From Parachlorella kessleri (Eukaryota; Chlorophyta; Trebouxiophyceae; Chlorellales; Chlorellaceae), in assembly GCA_001598975.1 (NCBI GenBank), contig BBXU01001748.1:1-15359 (forward strand): a DNA stretch of 15,359 nt, read 5' to 3'. Below the pieces are notes generated by a model that saw nothing but the letters and a program-made list of their open reading frames with translations, was not told where the DNA came from and made no database searches. This document shows positions 1 to 9,730 of the stretch, piece after piece. Made by a program: the position numbers and the translations under genes. Positions within the stretch are counted from its first letter, which is position 1, and the number at the start of each line of letters is the position of its first letter.

Positions 1-270
1 GGGGGGGGCGCAATAGTGACAACACATCAGCTCTTGCAATAACTTCTTCAGGCGCTGGCCAGCGAAACGTCAGCAGCACCTGGTGACTGAAACTATGCGC
101 TGGATGTTGCACAGCCAACAACATGGGTATAAAAAAGTGTTGGCTTGAGACAATGAAGAGCAGATGTTTACAACCAGTTGCTGGCCCTGGGCTGGTTCGG
201 GAACCCCCAACCAAGGTCTGTTACCTGCAGGAGACAGCTGTGTAGTCTCCCACCCTCCCTTCCCCTGTAG

Positions 271-1933
271 GCCCAGGTCTAACACGCCGAATGCCGCACT
301 TTGCACTGCAGCGTCGGCCAACGCCTGCTCCTCTGGCAACGCCCAAGCCTCTGCCAACGCGCAAGCCGTCTCCACTGCTGTGGTGCGTCCAAGCTGTAGG
401 GATCGTCTGCAGGGTCGCTTTCATAGGATGCATCAAGTACACTTGGGCAGCATTGGTATATATATACCCTATATAGCTGAACTGCTTGGGCTGGTCAGGT
501 CGGCTTGGTAAGGGGACGCAGCAAAGTATCGGTCAACCTACCCGAGGTACTGAACAACCTACCCAAGGTGCCGTGCCCATCAACCCGGGAGTTGGAAAGT
601 GACTGCGTTGAAACGCAACACGCGCCTTTGTTGCTGCAGGCCACCGCGACCGCGTCGGCCTACGCGTCCGCTTTTGCCCAGATCCAGAGCTGCAAGGGCG
701 GTGGTGAGGGCTTCACACACCCTGCTTGTATCCCTTCCTGCAAAAACACTAGTGACAGTACTGTCGCTGCTTGCTAAGCTGACCAGGGGTGCTGCATGCC
801 GAGTACTGTGCCCTGCCCATTGTCTTGTGTCAGTGGAAGCTCTTGAGCTGCACTTGGCACTTAAGCTGTTACCCCGGAGTCAATATCCAGCACACACCCT
901 GCTGCATGGAGTGGCGGAGTCGCTGCACCCAGCGTACTACTAGTAGCAAGTGCTGCAGTGGCGTGATAGGTCACTGGGGGGGACTCCGGGCCCTGACTGG
1001 CATGAAAGCTTGCCAGTGGAAGGAAGTATCGGGTGCAAGGTCACCGTAACAACCCCAGGACCACTAGTGAGCTACCCCCTTGCATGAGGTCCCACCACCT
1101 GCACGGCTGCTGCTGCCTGCAGGTACCCCCACGCCCAGCGGCGGTCCAACCCCCAGCGGCGTCTCCCCGTCGCCCAAGCCCCCCGGCCCCAGCGGGGGTG
1201 GCGCCCCGCCCCCCGCCCCACCCGCCCCCGGCCCCGGCCCCGCCAGCAACAAGCCCAAGTGCTTCGGCTTCATCAAGGACAACTGCTGCAAGAGCCCCGC
1301 CCCCAGCTCCTGCGTGTGCGCAGGCAGCTTCTGCTCCTACATCCAGGTGAGGCCCTGCACCTCCATGAACAGCCAGCTGATCAATAGCCCCCGTAAAGCC
1401 TCGCCTCTCCAACTTCGACGGCAACCTTCAAAGTGCCGTCAAGAGTGTATCGCTGTGAAGCGCGGCACTGTAAGAGCATGGCTCAAAGCGCAGTGCCAGG
1501 CCTGGCTGCTGCTTCCATGGGGAGGACTGCAGGGTTCACCTGGGTCAGCGCTTGCACCGTGAGATAGCACTGCACGAGGCTTACCACATCTTCCGGAAGT
1601 CGGTTTCTTGAGCTGCATGTGTGCAAGTAAGGGGCGTGGCGGCATCTCAAGGGCAGCATTGCTAACAAGCACCTTGTCTCACCCCAACAAATGACGCATC
1701 AATACTACTTCTACGGTCTGGCGCTGAAAGCGAGCGCTGGAGCTGACACCCCTCTCCTCCTGTCATCCCTTGGGTTTTGATGGTGGCAGGCGCTGCAAAT
1801 GGAGGTTGGAGGTAGGGGCAACTTTTACCGACATTGGCCTGCCCCTTGGGTTTGGCTGCAGTCCTCGGGCAACCCTCTGGAGTACGCCCCCAATGTCAAT
1901 GGGAAGCCGGGAGGTGGAGCCTGTGCCTGCTGA
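271..1933 (+). CDS. Partial gene (3' part): Ala-rich/Pro-rich protein with C-terminal eight-cysteine module
   Basis: I do not recognise this family. Four exons join in frame: 271-382, 640-703, 1123-1346 and 1862-1933 (TGA at 1931-1933). Introns are GT-AG; junction phases are 0, 1 and 0. At least 156 residues are visible. The first two exons form one alternating-alanine stretch (ASANAQ, ATATASAYASAFAQ). Exon three carries a Pro/Ser/Gly linker with two copies of TPSG, then KPKCFGF. The C-terminal module has eight Cys spaced C-x7-CC-x7-C-x-C-x4-C-x24-C-x-C and ends the protein at CAC-stop. Small-residue repeats, a Pro-rich linker and an even Cys count suggest a secreted or cell-wall protein (inference). 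Exon 271 begins with the last base of a codon, so there is more upstream; a 31-base exon at 52-82 would fit the phase but is weak. A second acceptor at 312 is possible. The introns at 383-639, 704-1122 and 1347-1861 show nothing else convincing. No signal peptide is visible because the 5' end is missing. Confidence 0.6.
455..468. repeat. 14-base AT-rich palindrome
   Basis: GGTATATATATACC is its own reverse complement. It lies in the proposed intron 383-639 and is followed by a second TATATA-like tract. It may be incidental, or a TATA-like element; nothing else supports a promoter here. Confidence 0.5.
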
Positions 1934-2465
1934 GGCGCCGGGAGCGCCGGCGCCAAGGGATGTATGAGCAACAGCAGGGCTCGACAGCTCCTTGCCGCCA
2001 GGGGTGGGCAAGCTGAGAGTGATATGTCTATGAGAAAGAGCCAGGCAGGAGCTCACAAAGCCGAGGCAAGTAAGTAGGGTTGGGAGCTGGCCTGGCACAG
2101 CACAGCCCTAGCTGTAGGCATATATTATTGGCGTTTTCAAGGGGTGCCCCGCGGGACTTCAAGTTCTTAGACTGTGGTGTGGGGGGGAGGGGGTTCGGTG
2201 TTGCGGTGACTTTGAACTATCATATGCGCAGCCTGAAGCAGGAAGCAGCGCTTGGACAGTTCGACACACAGGAGCAGGGCTGATTGTATATATATGACTT
2301 GGGATGCATGTGAAGGCCATTCGAGCACCCTTAGGGCTCATTTTCAAGAGGCCTTGGCTGCATCAGCTGATGGTGCAAGCGAGCTCTGAAGGGGAGACAT
2401 CTCTGAGGATCCACCCAGAAGCCTGAGGGGCCTTTTCTTTGGCAACTATCCCTTTGCATATATAT

Positions 2466-2470
2466 TGTAA
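2466..2470 (+). terminator. Candidate poly(A) signal (TGTAA) for the upstream gene
   Basis: TGTAA is the usual polyadenylation signal in chlorophyte nuclear genes. This copy lies about 530 bases after the TGA at 1931-1933. It is a 5-base match only, so it is weak support. Confidence 0.25.
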
Positions 2471-2660
2471 GCAGGGGTTCCTTGCGTAGTGCAATATTTG
2501 GACATGACAGGGAGCATGGTGACATCTGGCCATGACATGACAGGTGATCTAACAGCCAAGGCGCAGCTCGGTTGACAGTCCTCTGTCTATGGCGACACTT
2601 GGCGGTGGCAGCTACTGTGTAGTGGCTGGGATGCCAATTGCTCACCAGTGGTAGTGCTGA

Positions 2661-2713
2661 CCAGTGGAACCGCGAGTGTGCCCTACCAAGTGGTGTCCGG
2701 GAGGTTCCACTGG
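2661..2713. repeat. Perfect 11-bp inverted repeat with a 31-base loop
   Basis: CCAGTGGAACC at 2661-2671 is exactly complementary to GGTTCCACTGG at 2703-2713. The intergenic arms could form a hairpin in RNA or cruciform DNA. No transposase or target-site duplication was seen around it, so its role is unknown. Confidence 0.6.
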
Positions 2714-2726
2714 CCTTACTGCTAAC

Positions 2727-3018
2727 TGTACGCCCCTCAAAGATGTACGCCAGAGACGCCTTAGGGACCGCTTGGTCAGAAGAAGTGGCCGTCACACAAG
2801 GGTTTCAGGCTGGGCTATGACGGTAGGGGCACGCCCAAAGTTTGCCAGGCGCGCCCACTTTGCCATAAACAGGCCTCACCCGATACTGCACAGTGCCTGC
2901 AATGCAAAGACAGGCGTTCTTTATGGGCAAGCAGTCGGGCCGCCCTTGCGGAGATGTACGAATAAGGCGCCCGGTGTACGCCAGTACTGACTGCTCCTGC
3001 CCAAAGGCGCGTCCGTAC
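2727..3018. promoter_or_regulatory. Cluster of GTAC-core motifs upstream of the RWP-RK gene
   Basis: Six GTAC cores occur here, four as TGTACG (2727, 2744, 2955, 2975), one as AGTACT (2983) and one as CGTACG (3014). TGTACGCCAG occurs exactly twice (2744-2753 and 2975-2984), and AGATGTACG twice (2741-2749 and 2952-2960). GTAC is the known core bound by SBP-domain factors, including the Chlamydomonas copper regulator CRR1. Chance expectation for GTAC in 290 bases is about one. A regulatory role is inferred. Confidence 0.3.
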
Positions 3019-3097
3019 GCTTGCAACCCCTTGCAAATAAGGTCCGGTCAGCCCTGGCACTGCCTTGGCAAGAATCTGAGGGCTGGAATGGTCAGAT

Positions 3098-3103
3098 TAT
3101 AAG
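3098..3103 (+). promoter_or_regulatory. TATA-like element upstream of the RWP-RK gene
   Basis: TATAAG lies about 250 bases before the proposed ATG at 3352 in an otherwise AT-poor region. It is a plausible core promoter element, supported by position and motif only. Confidence 0.25.
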
Positions 3104-3351
3104 TTAACTAGGAATTAGACCGGCGGTGCTCAAAGGTGTGATTAGACAGTGCCCTAGGTCCTGCTCGGCCCGCGCAGTGGGACGCGAGCGGCTTGCAATT
3201 ATACGAGTGCTACAGCTAGATTTCTTGACCACAGACGACGTCTCCATTTTTGTGTGCTGTCGTGTTGGTGAGTTTCCGCACAGTACGAAGAGTTCCGGAG
3301 AGCTGACCTGGAAGAAACGTCACTACAACTCTGAAGCCGACCAGGAGCAGC

Positions 3352-6300
3352 ATGCTGACAAGAGATGATCCATCAGTGCCACAAAAGATGAAGCGCACGA
3401 AACTGTGAGTGCAGCGCTAGTCATGGCATAAGGCATCATGCCTGGCAATTGCAGACCGGCGGTGTTCCTGGGGTATCGCTTGATATCAGACTATCAGGGG
3501 AACTTAGACGAGCACTACCGGGCCGCTCAATTGCGACGAGACATGATCCCCGCCTTGTCCTTTGCACCCGCAGGGGCCGCTACGTGCAAGAGATAACTCA
3601 GGCGGAGCTTGAGAGCCTGTTCCACCTGCCTTCAGAGCAGGCCTGCCTGCAACTGCGCATAGGTGAGTCTGGTGATGATCCGCGTTGTCCGGTTTTGCCA
3701 GCTTTTGCCCCAGTCGAGTGTCTGAAGGCTGAGCAGAGTGCTTGTGCCTGCACAAGCATTAGCAGAGTTATCAGGCCAAATAGTCAGTGCAGGAAGGAGT
3801 CACACTCACTGAGGCATGACAGCGTCCCATGCCCTCTCTATGTACCCCCTGGCGCCCCTTGCACTGGTAGCAAGAGCATGAAAGTGCCACCCGTCTGAAA
3901 AGAAGGCCTGGCCACCCCTCCGCCGCAGGTCTGACCATGCTCAAGCGGGTCTGCCGAAGGTTTGGTATCCACCGCTGGCCCTACTGTCGGAAGGGCAGTT
4001 CAGCTGGCAGCACACCTCCTGCCAGGGGTCGGCCATCGGCGCTTGTGCCTGCCAAGCGCCGTGTGCAGCAGGTCAGTGTCATCTTTGGTTACGGGTGTTT
4101 CACATGGCTTACACCGCAGGGACCACATACCAAGACGTGCGCACGGATTAGATTTGCAGGCTCTTGTGCTGAGCATCAAAAATGGCAGGCACGTCGCACC
4201 CCTGCATCAACCTGCGCTTGCTTGCTTGCTGCCATCGACAGCACTTGCTTCTGGCCCCTAAGCTGTCTGGTCTGACCACAGCGTCCACATAGCTTGCCTG
4301 ATGCAGGGCCAGCCGGCAGGCCTAGAGGAGACCGAGGCACCACAGCCTCCCAGCTCTGCCCAGCACAGCGCGTCACAGCAGCAGCCAAGGGGGTCGCAGC
4401 ACAGCATCCAAGCGGCGGACACCCAGCAGCAGCACAGAGCAACCGCAGCAGCGGCAAAGCAGGGTGCTGATGTCCGATCACCGCAGCATCAGCAGCAGGA
4501 GCAGGAGCATGGATCCTCTCCCAAGGGGTCTTCCCTAAAGGATTCCTCCCGCATGGAAGCCTCCCGCCCGCTGCGCGCGGCACGGCTGAAGGTGGTCAGC
4601 TATGCCCTCGGCAGCGACGACTGGGAGCTGTCAGAATCCGAGGCCGACTCACCCCACGCGCCACCGGCAGGGCAGGCCAGGCACAAGAGTGAGGGCAGCG
4701 CACACACGAGCAGCCCGGCGGCGAGCCAGTCGACCGGGCACCGGGGTCGGCCGGCAAGCCCTTCTAGCCTGGGCAGGGGTGCAGCCCAGGGGGGAGCCCA
4801 GAACGCTGCCTTAGAAGGCATAGAAGGGACTGGCCTATCCAGCAGTGAGGCGAAGCAGCTGACTACCGCTGTCCAAGCGGACAGGGCCAACTCTGTGACC
4901 GCTCCTACCAGCGTCCGCCTGTCGGATACTGGCGGCAGGCAGCAGGCAGCCCCGGCTTACATAGCCAAGGCAGCAGCGGAGCTTGCAGGCGCAGGTTTTG
5001 GCAAGGCCGGCAGGCCTATGTCGCAGCTAAGGGCCAGGAGGGCACCCTATGCAAGGCTGCGAGCCGAGTGGCAGCTACAGCCAGCAGCAATGCCAGTGAG
5101 AGCGACTGTGCAGGCAGAGAGCCTGCAGCAGCAGCACGAGAAAGAGCAGCAGCAGCAGCAGCCGCGCTCCCATGCCAGCAGCCGCGACAGTGCCAGCCGC
5201 CAGGCCAGCGCAAGTGGCCCCTTCCCGGGCGATGGCTTTCTGCTGCAGCGGCTGCCCGTCCAGCAGCAGGGTGCGGGCGACGCCTTGAGCCCCGTTAGCG
5301 AGCTGCTGCCCACCGCTTTCGGTGCTTCTGCGCTGCCGGAGACGCCTAGGCTGCTGGGGCCGACTGGTGGAGCCAGCCTTCTATGCCAGGTGAGAGGAGT
5401 GGCAGGGAGGGGAGTAATGTTCAGCCTGGGGTGGTGAGGGTCTGCAGGGGCACGCTATGTGTGATACCCAGCTGTGCAGTGAGTTCGATGGCTGTGGGTT
5501 GCTTCTGGCTGCACTTGTGGGTCGTTGCAACCTTCTCTGACCACAACATACCCCTGTCACATGCGCCACAACTCTCAAATAATCGTATGTTTACCTCCCC
5601 TGCAGGGAAGCCCCAGCACAGCGCCCGCAGCGCAGCGAGTCCGCCGGCTTAGCCAGGGCTGTGGTGTCGTGGCAGGCAGCCCCACCTCAGCACACAAGTC
5701 GCCGCCCCGCTGTGCTCAGCCCCTGCGGGCCCAGTTCAGCAGCGCCAGCTCAGGCCTGCCCTGGCAGCCAGCCTCGCCTGCTCTGGGCTCTAGCCCGGCA
5801 CACAGCAAGGCCAACCCCGTCGCTCCTATGCACAGCAGTGCCCAGGACACAGACAACCACCTGCTTGCGGCGGTGCTGGAGCAAGAACTAACCCCTAACG
5901 AGACAGGGCATGCTGCTATGCACGCTATGGTGGGCAGGCAGGAGGTTGGGCAGCCGTGGGCAGCCCTGGGTGACAGGGTAGAGCTAGACAGCGCAGAGGG
6001 CGCCAGAGCCCTAGGCATGGCAGGCTCAGCAGGCACAGCGGCCGCAGCAGGCGGCTGCATGCTGCTGGCCAAGTCCTTTGGCAGCTGGCTGCCATTGGGA
6101 ACCCCCAAGGGGCACTCGCCCAGCAGCCTCCTTGCAGATGTAGGCGAGAAGCTAAGCATGTCGACACTTCTGGAGGCCGCCCCGACCTGGCTGGAAGGTA
6201 GAACACTTTTAGAATAGCTGACAGCATTGCTTCTGCCATGGCGAGTAGCACTAGCACTGCACTGCGGTTGTTGCTACATCAGGGATGGACTGGCGACATG

Positions 6301-7902
6301 CACGCAGCATGCATGACCATGACTAACATTACCGCCATTGCTCTTGGGGATCAGTTGACAAGGTCTTGTTTCACTCCTGCCTCGGCAGAACTTATAAGAG
6401 GGCTCCTGTCTGCAGAGATAGCTGGCAGTGGCCGTAGTGCTCGGCTGCCCCCTACAAAATTCATGAAGACAATCCACCAACCCCCCCATGCACGTGTACC
6501 TTTGCAGGCATTGACTTTGTGAGTGACACCAGCTCCGGCAGCCTGGAACCCCACGACCCCATGGCAGCCGATACCTCCACCACCCCTAGAATCATGGGCA
6601 GCGCAGGTAGGCAAATGTCGCTACTGTGCATAACATAGCTCCCGCCAGAGACAGCTGCAGCCATAGAATCCTAGAGCTGCTGGAACAGTGCTCTCATGAT
6701 GTTGGAGGGATCTGTCTAGGGCTTTTAACATGGCAGCCATGAGGTTGGCTGCTGCTACAGCCACCCAAGAGTGTTAGCGGCTGAGAGAGATATGGAGAGT
6801 GTGCAGGTGCTTGTCGGGGACCTATTTGTAAGGGGGGCGTTAGTTGCACCGCCAGTTTAGTTTAAAGTGCCCTTCTGCCGTGCACTCAATGTTTGGTGCG
6901 GCGTCCAGGCAACACTGTCTGCGTGCCTGTGCTGCTGCAGGCTTGGCAAGCAGCGGGTCCAAGCCAGTGCAGCCGTTGCTACCCCAGAAGACTGACCTGG
7001 CGGCTATCCAGAGGCTGGCCCTGGAGCATGCTCAGGACCCTAGCGACCCTACCAAGGCCTCCCTAGCACACAAGGTGCTGCTCCACCTGTCCTCCCTGGA
7101 CAGCAGCACTACTCTCCAGGGTCTGCCTTGGCATACCCAGGGCCCCGCCCAGGGCGCCTCCTCATACCATGACATGCACGCTGGCCAGAGCAGGCACGCC
7201 AGCCGCGCTCAGCCTGCCACGCTGACCCGGGCAGCGGACCTTGTACGAGCCGACAGCTGGCGAAGCGCGGGCGAGCATGAGGTGGCGCCAGCGCCGGCGC
7301 CGACCCAGGCAGCAGGCGCTCCGTGGCAGGCTGCACCGGCAGCGCCGGTGCTCTCGCCCGCTGGCTGCACCTCCGAGCGCTGCCACACGGTGTCGGCAGT
7401 TTCTGCCCACACCCTGTCCCACCACACGCTGGCCGGCAACCCCCGCTACAAAGAGCAGGGAGCTGCCAGGCTGGGTCACTCCTCCTGCCGCCCCTCCCTG
7501 CCGCCCCTGCCCTCCCAGCTGGTGCTGTGGGGCCAGCGCCCAGCAGGTACAGCAGGCTTCGAGGAGAGCAGCCACGCCGGTGGCAACAGAAGCAGCACCG
7601 CCAGCGTTGATGGCTACCAGGCACGTCCTGCTGCTGGCACTAGGGCCTCCCCAGGGCCCCACCACCAGGGGCACTTGGAGCAGTTTGGGCTGCTTACCCA
7701 GCCGCAGCAGCCCCAGCACGAACAGGAGCAAGAGCAGGAGCGGTATTGGGATGGTAGTGCTGAGCTGGGTGACTTGCTGAGATTCTGGGAGGCCGACGAG
7801 TTCACACTGCAGCTGCCCTGCTCTGGGGTGGGCTCGGTAGTGCCAGGCCCAACCATGGCCTCCCTATCTCCATCCCAGACCACCTGGCTGGCGTCGGCTT
7901 AG
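3352..7902 (+). CDS. RWP-RK domain transcription factor, 1006 residues, seven exons
   Basis: Exons: 3352-3404, 3574-3662, 3929-4071, 4307-5389, 5606-6197, 6508-6606 and 6941-7902 (TAG). All six introns are GT-AG and every junction keeps frame (3021 coding bases). The RWP-RK motif is assembled from exons 2 and 3: EITQAELESLFHLP then ACLQLRIG, LTMLKRVCRRFGI and RWPYCRK (residues about 24-69). In plants and algae RWP-RK proteins are nuclear DNA-binding regulators of nitrogen responses or gamete and egg identity. There is no sign of the PB1 or GAF regions of NIN-like proteins, so this is a short-domain type with a very long tail. The tail (96-1006) is Ala/Gln/Ser/Gly/Pro-rich with Q runs (five CAG at 5147-5161), an acidic patch SDDWELSESEADS near residue 194 and an acidic-aromatic C-terminal segment (LLRFWEADEFTLQL). 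Start chosen because the 53-base first exon (MLTRDDP) is the nearest ATG that splices in frame. Intron 4072-4306 could have alternative acceptors (4120 and 4160, both soon reaching stops). The intron at 6607-6940 shows nothing else. Target and ligand are unknown. Confidence 0.88.
3575..3993 (+). other. RWP-RK DNA-binding motif (split by intron 3663-3928)
   Basis: Residues 19-69. The family core (ITxxxLSxxFHLPxxxAxxxLGVCxTxLKxICRxxGIxRWPxRK) is matched nearly throughout: FHLP, ACLQLRIG, TMLKRVCRRFGI, then RWP. The signature reads R-W-P-Y-C-R-K (3973-3993), with two residues between RWP and RK where the family normally has one. The usual following KIKSL-type helix is absent; a Gly/Ser/Pro stretch follows instead. 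Confidence 0.9.
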
Positions 7903-9167
7903 CTCCCGTCTGCCGCCACATCGGCCAACATGTGGGCGGCAAGGCCAGACGACAAGCTGGAAGCCGCCTCCTGGGTTGACCGCACCGCAAGCCTACGCTT
8001 ACTGGACGTTCATATGTAGCTGGAGCGCGGGGCGGTTTGTCAGTACCTGGATAGGGACATGAGTTTCTTGGCCCTGGGCTGCTGAAGGTCAGCTAGCAGG
8101 GAGTCTAGGGCTGGGCGGCCGCTTAGCACTGCCTGCGTGTCTCTGTATATTGAGTTGTAGGTGGCATTTCCATCTCCTTGGAGCCAGTGTTGGCCCTCCT
8201 CGCATGTGAGCATCCATCAGCATGGCTCAGCGTGTGCCCACCAATGTGGCGATCTGCAGAGGGTTGACCAGCGCACTTGCTGGCGCCCGCGCATCATCGT
8301 ATCATCGGATCAGCTGACTCGTGTGCGTGTCTTTCCTGCCGCCTCTGCGACCCCGGTTTCTCTGGCTCAGGCCGCGTGATTCACTGCTCTGCCAGTCATG
8401 CTAACTCCTCCCACCCTTTGTTCCTTCTGGGGAGGCCCTACTTCAGTGCAGCCCCTTGGTGTCTTCCAATGTCTCTCCCTTGTCCCAGCCTTCAATAACC
8501 GGTGTACCCTAGCTTTTCCTGTGTGGGCGCCACATAGGCGCCCGTAGAAGGATCACACAAGGAGTTTTGCTGACCTGTTGGATGTGCCTGCCCTTGTTGA
8601 GCAGCTGGCTATTGCCTCCTGCATGGTGACTGCTAAGGGCTGTACCCAGTTCTCCTCCACTGTCATCGGCATACGCTTTTTCATTTCTGAGGGAGTGAGC
8701 CGTGCCAGACCTGTCCTTGTGGGCTGCTTCTTAACTTCAACGTACCTGCTACCTTAAGAACCGTGACTAGTTGCCAATGTGGCTTTTGGGGATGCGCAAA
8801 GCTATGAGCTTGCTGTGAGGCTGACTCTACTGATTGTTTTGGGGTTCAGTTTGCTTTTGTAAGGTTGCCTAAGTCGACCCATACTATGAACATGTTCCTG
8901 GTTGCGACTCGAGTGAACTGCCCTAACTCTTACTTGTCTTTGCTGTTGGCCAAGAGCCTGCTTCTTACTGGAGTGATGGAGACTCAGCTGCATCATGCAG
9001 CGCCTGACTGCTGGGGGCCGCCAGTTGTTCATGTGACTGATATGCTGCCTCTTATGCTTTTTTTGTACCTTCCTCTGTTTGTAGGGCATGTAAGCCTCAT
9101 CTCATACAGCCCCGTTCCCAGCAAGAATATATGGGGCCTCACTTTTGTGCTTATAGCTGATGCCTAC

Positions 9168-9183
9168 AATAAAGTACGTGTAA
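9168..9183 (+). terminator. Candidate poly(A) signals AATAAA (9168-9173) and TGTAA (9179-9183)
   Basis: Two different eukaryotic poly(A) motifs lie within 16 bases downstream of the RWP-RK gene. Other TGTAA copies are at 8858-8862 and 9276-9280, so the exact 3' end cannot be fixed from sequence. Confidence 0.35.
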
Positions 9184-9486
9184 TGTGCCGTTTTGGCAGT
9201 GCTCACGAGGGACAACTGACGACAGCTCAGGTTGCAAGGCTCTGACTTCCTTCACAGCAGTGTTCAGTTCTCAGCTGTAAAACATCCTGCAAATCACAGC
9301 AAGGGTTATGCACTGTTTTCTAGATGTACAATGGGCGAACTAGGACCCCGTCACGGCCTGGGCTGCAGTGCACCAGACAGTGGCTTGGGCCACACGTGTG
9401 CCGATGCAGTATGATGCTGAACTTCTGATGAAATTTTTCCATGTTGACCATGCATCCAATATACACACACACAGACAAGAATGCAT

Positions 9487-9688
9487 GGCCCCAAGATTCT
9501 AGTATTATTATCATTATTACATTAGTGGCCTGGTGAACAAGACTACGAACCCGAGACAGGCAACCCTTGGCGGGAGACCCAGCCAGAGCGAGTTTGACCA
9601 TGCCTGCCCTCCTGCTTCCTTGGGTAGCTCTTGGTGGGGACCTCAGTTCTTGGTCCTTCAGATCCTTCAGGGCCCCAAGATTCTAGTA
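9487..9688. repeat. 18-bp direct repeat flanking a 166-bp segment
   Basis: GGCCCCAAGATTCTAGTA occurs identically at 9487-9504 and 9671-9688. The segment between them starts with a (TTA)-rich tract and ends with a short CCTTCAGAT/CCTTCAG tandem. This could be a short insertion with target duplication, or a local duplication. No coding potential or terminal inverted repeats were seen. Confidence 0.6.
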
Positions 9689-9709
9689 GTGCACTTGGTG
9701 GGTCGGGCA

Positions 9710-9724
9710 GGGGGGGGGGGGGGG
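9710..9724. repeat. Homopolymer run of 15 G
   Basis: Fifteen G lie about 100 bases upstream of the FAN1 start. The run may form a G-quadruplex-like structure, or its length may be a sequencing or assembly artefact. Confidence 0.9.
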
Positions 9725-9730
9725 TATGTC

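Larger units (their letters stand above)
1934..3351. other. Intergenic region between the Cys-module gene and the RWP-RK gene
   Basis: No convincing gene was found in this stretch of about 1.4 kb. Its open frames are short, lack recognisable motifs and do not splice into neighbours. It holds scattered TATATA tracts (around 2122, 2286 and 2458), a TGTAA at 2466-2470, an 11-bp inverted repeat (2661-2713) and a GTAC-rich segment (2727-3018). It should contain the 3' UTR of the upstream gene and the promoter and 5' UTR of the RWP-RK gene. Confidence 0.6.

Noticed and set aside
52..82. Possible 31-base upstream exon of the Cys-module gene
   Set aside because: It has a good acceptor and donor and fits the phase, but it is short, shows no motif and cannot be distinguished from chance, so it is not included in the gene.
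2331..2795. 154-codon open frame on the minus strand
   Set aside because: No recognisable domain, odd composition, no splice partners, and it lies in a region with many chance open frames.
4160..4261. Alternative exon for the RWP-RK gene after the acceptor at 4159
   Set aside because: It joins in phase but reaches a stop at 4259-4261 and offers no good donor; splicing directly to 4307 keeps over 900 further codons open.
4176..4583. 135-codon minus-strand open frame opposite the RWP-RK tail, and similar long antisense frames opposite exons at 5716-6159, 7162-7731 and 14847-15353
   Set aside because: These are shadows produced by GC-rich, stop-poor coding sequence on the plus strand.
8865..9245. 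126-codon open frame on the plus strand with a hydrophobic centre
   Set aside because: No domain recognised, overlaps the candidate poly(A) signals, and codon composition differs from the three real genes. Mentioned only as part of the odd downstream stretch.
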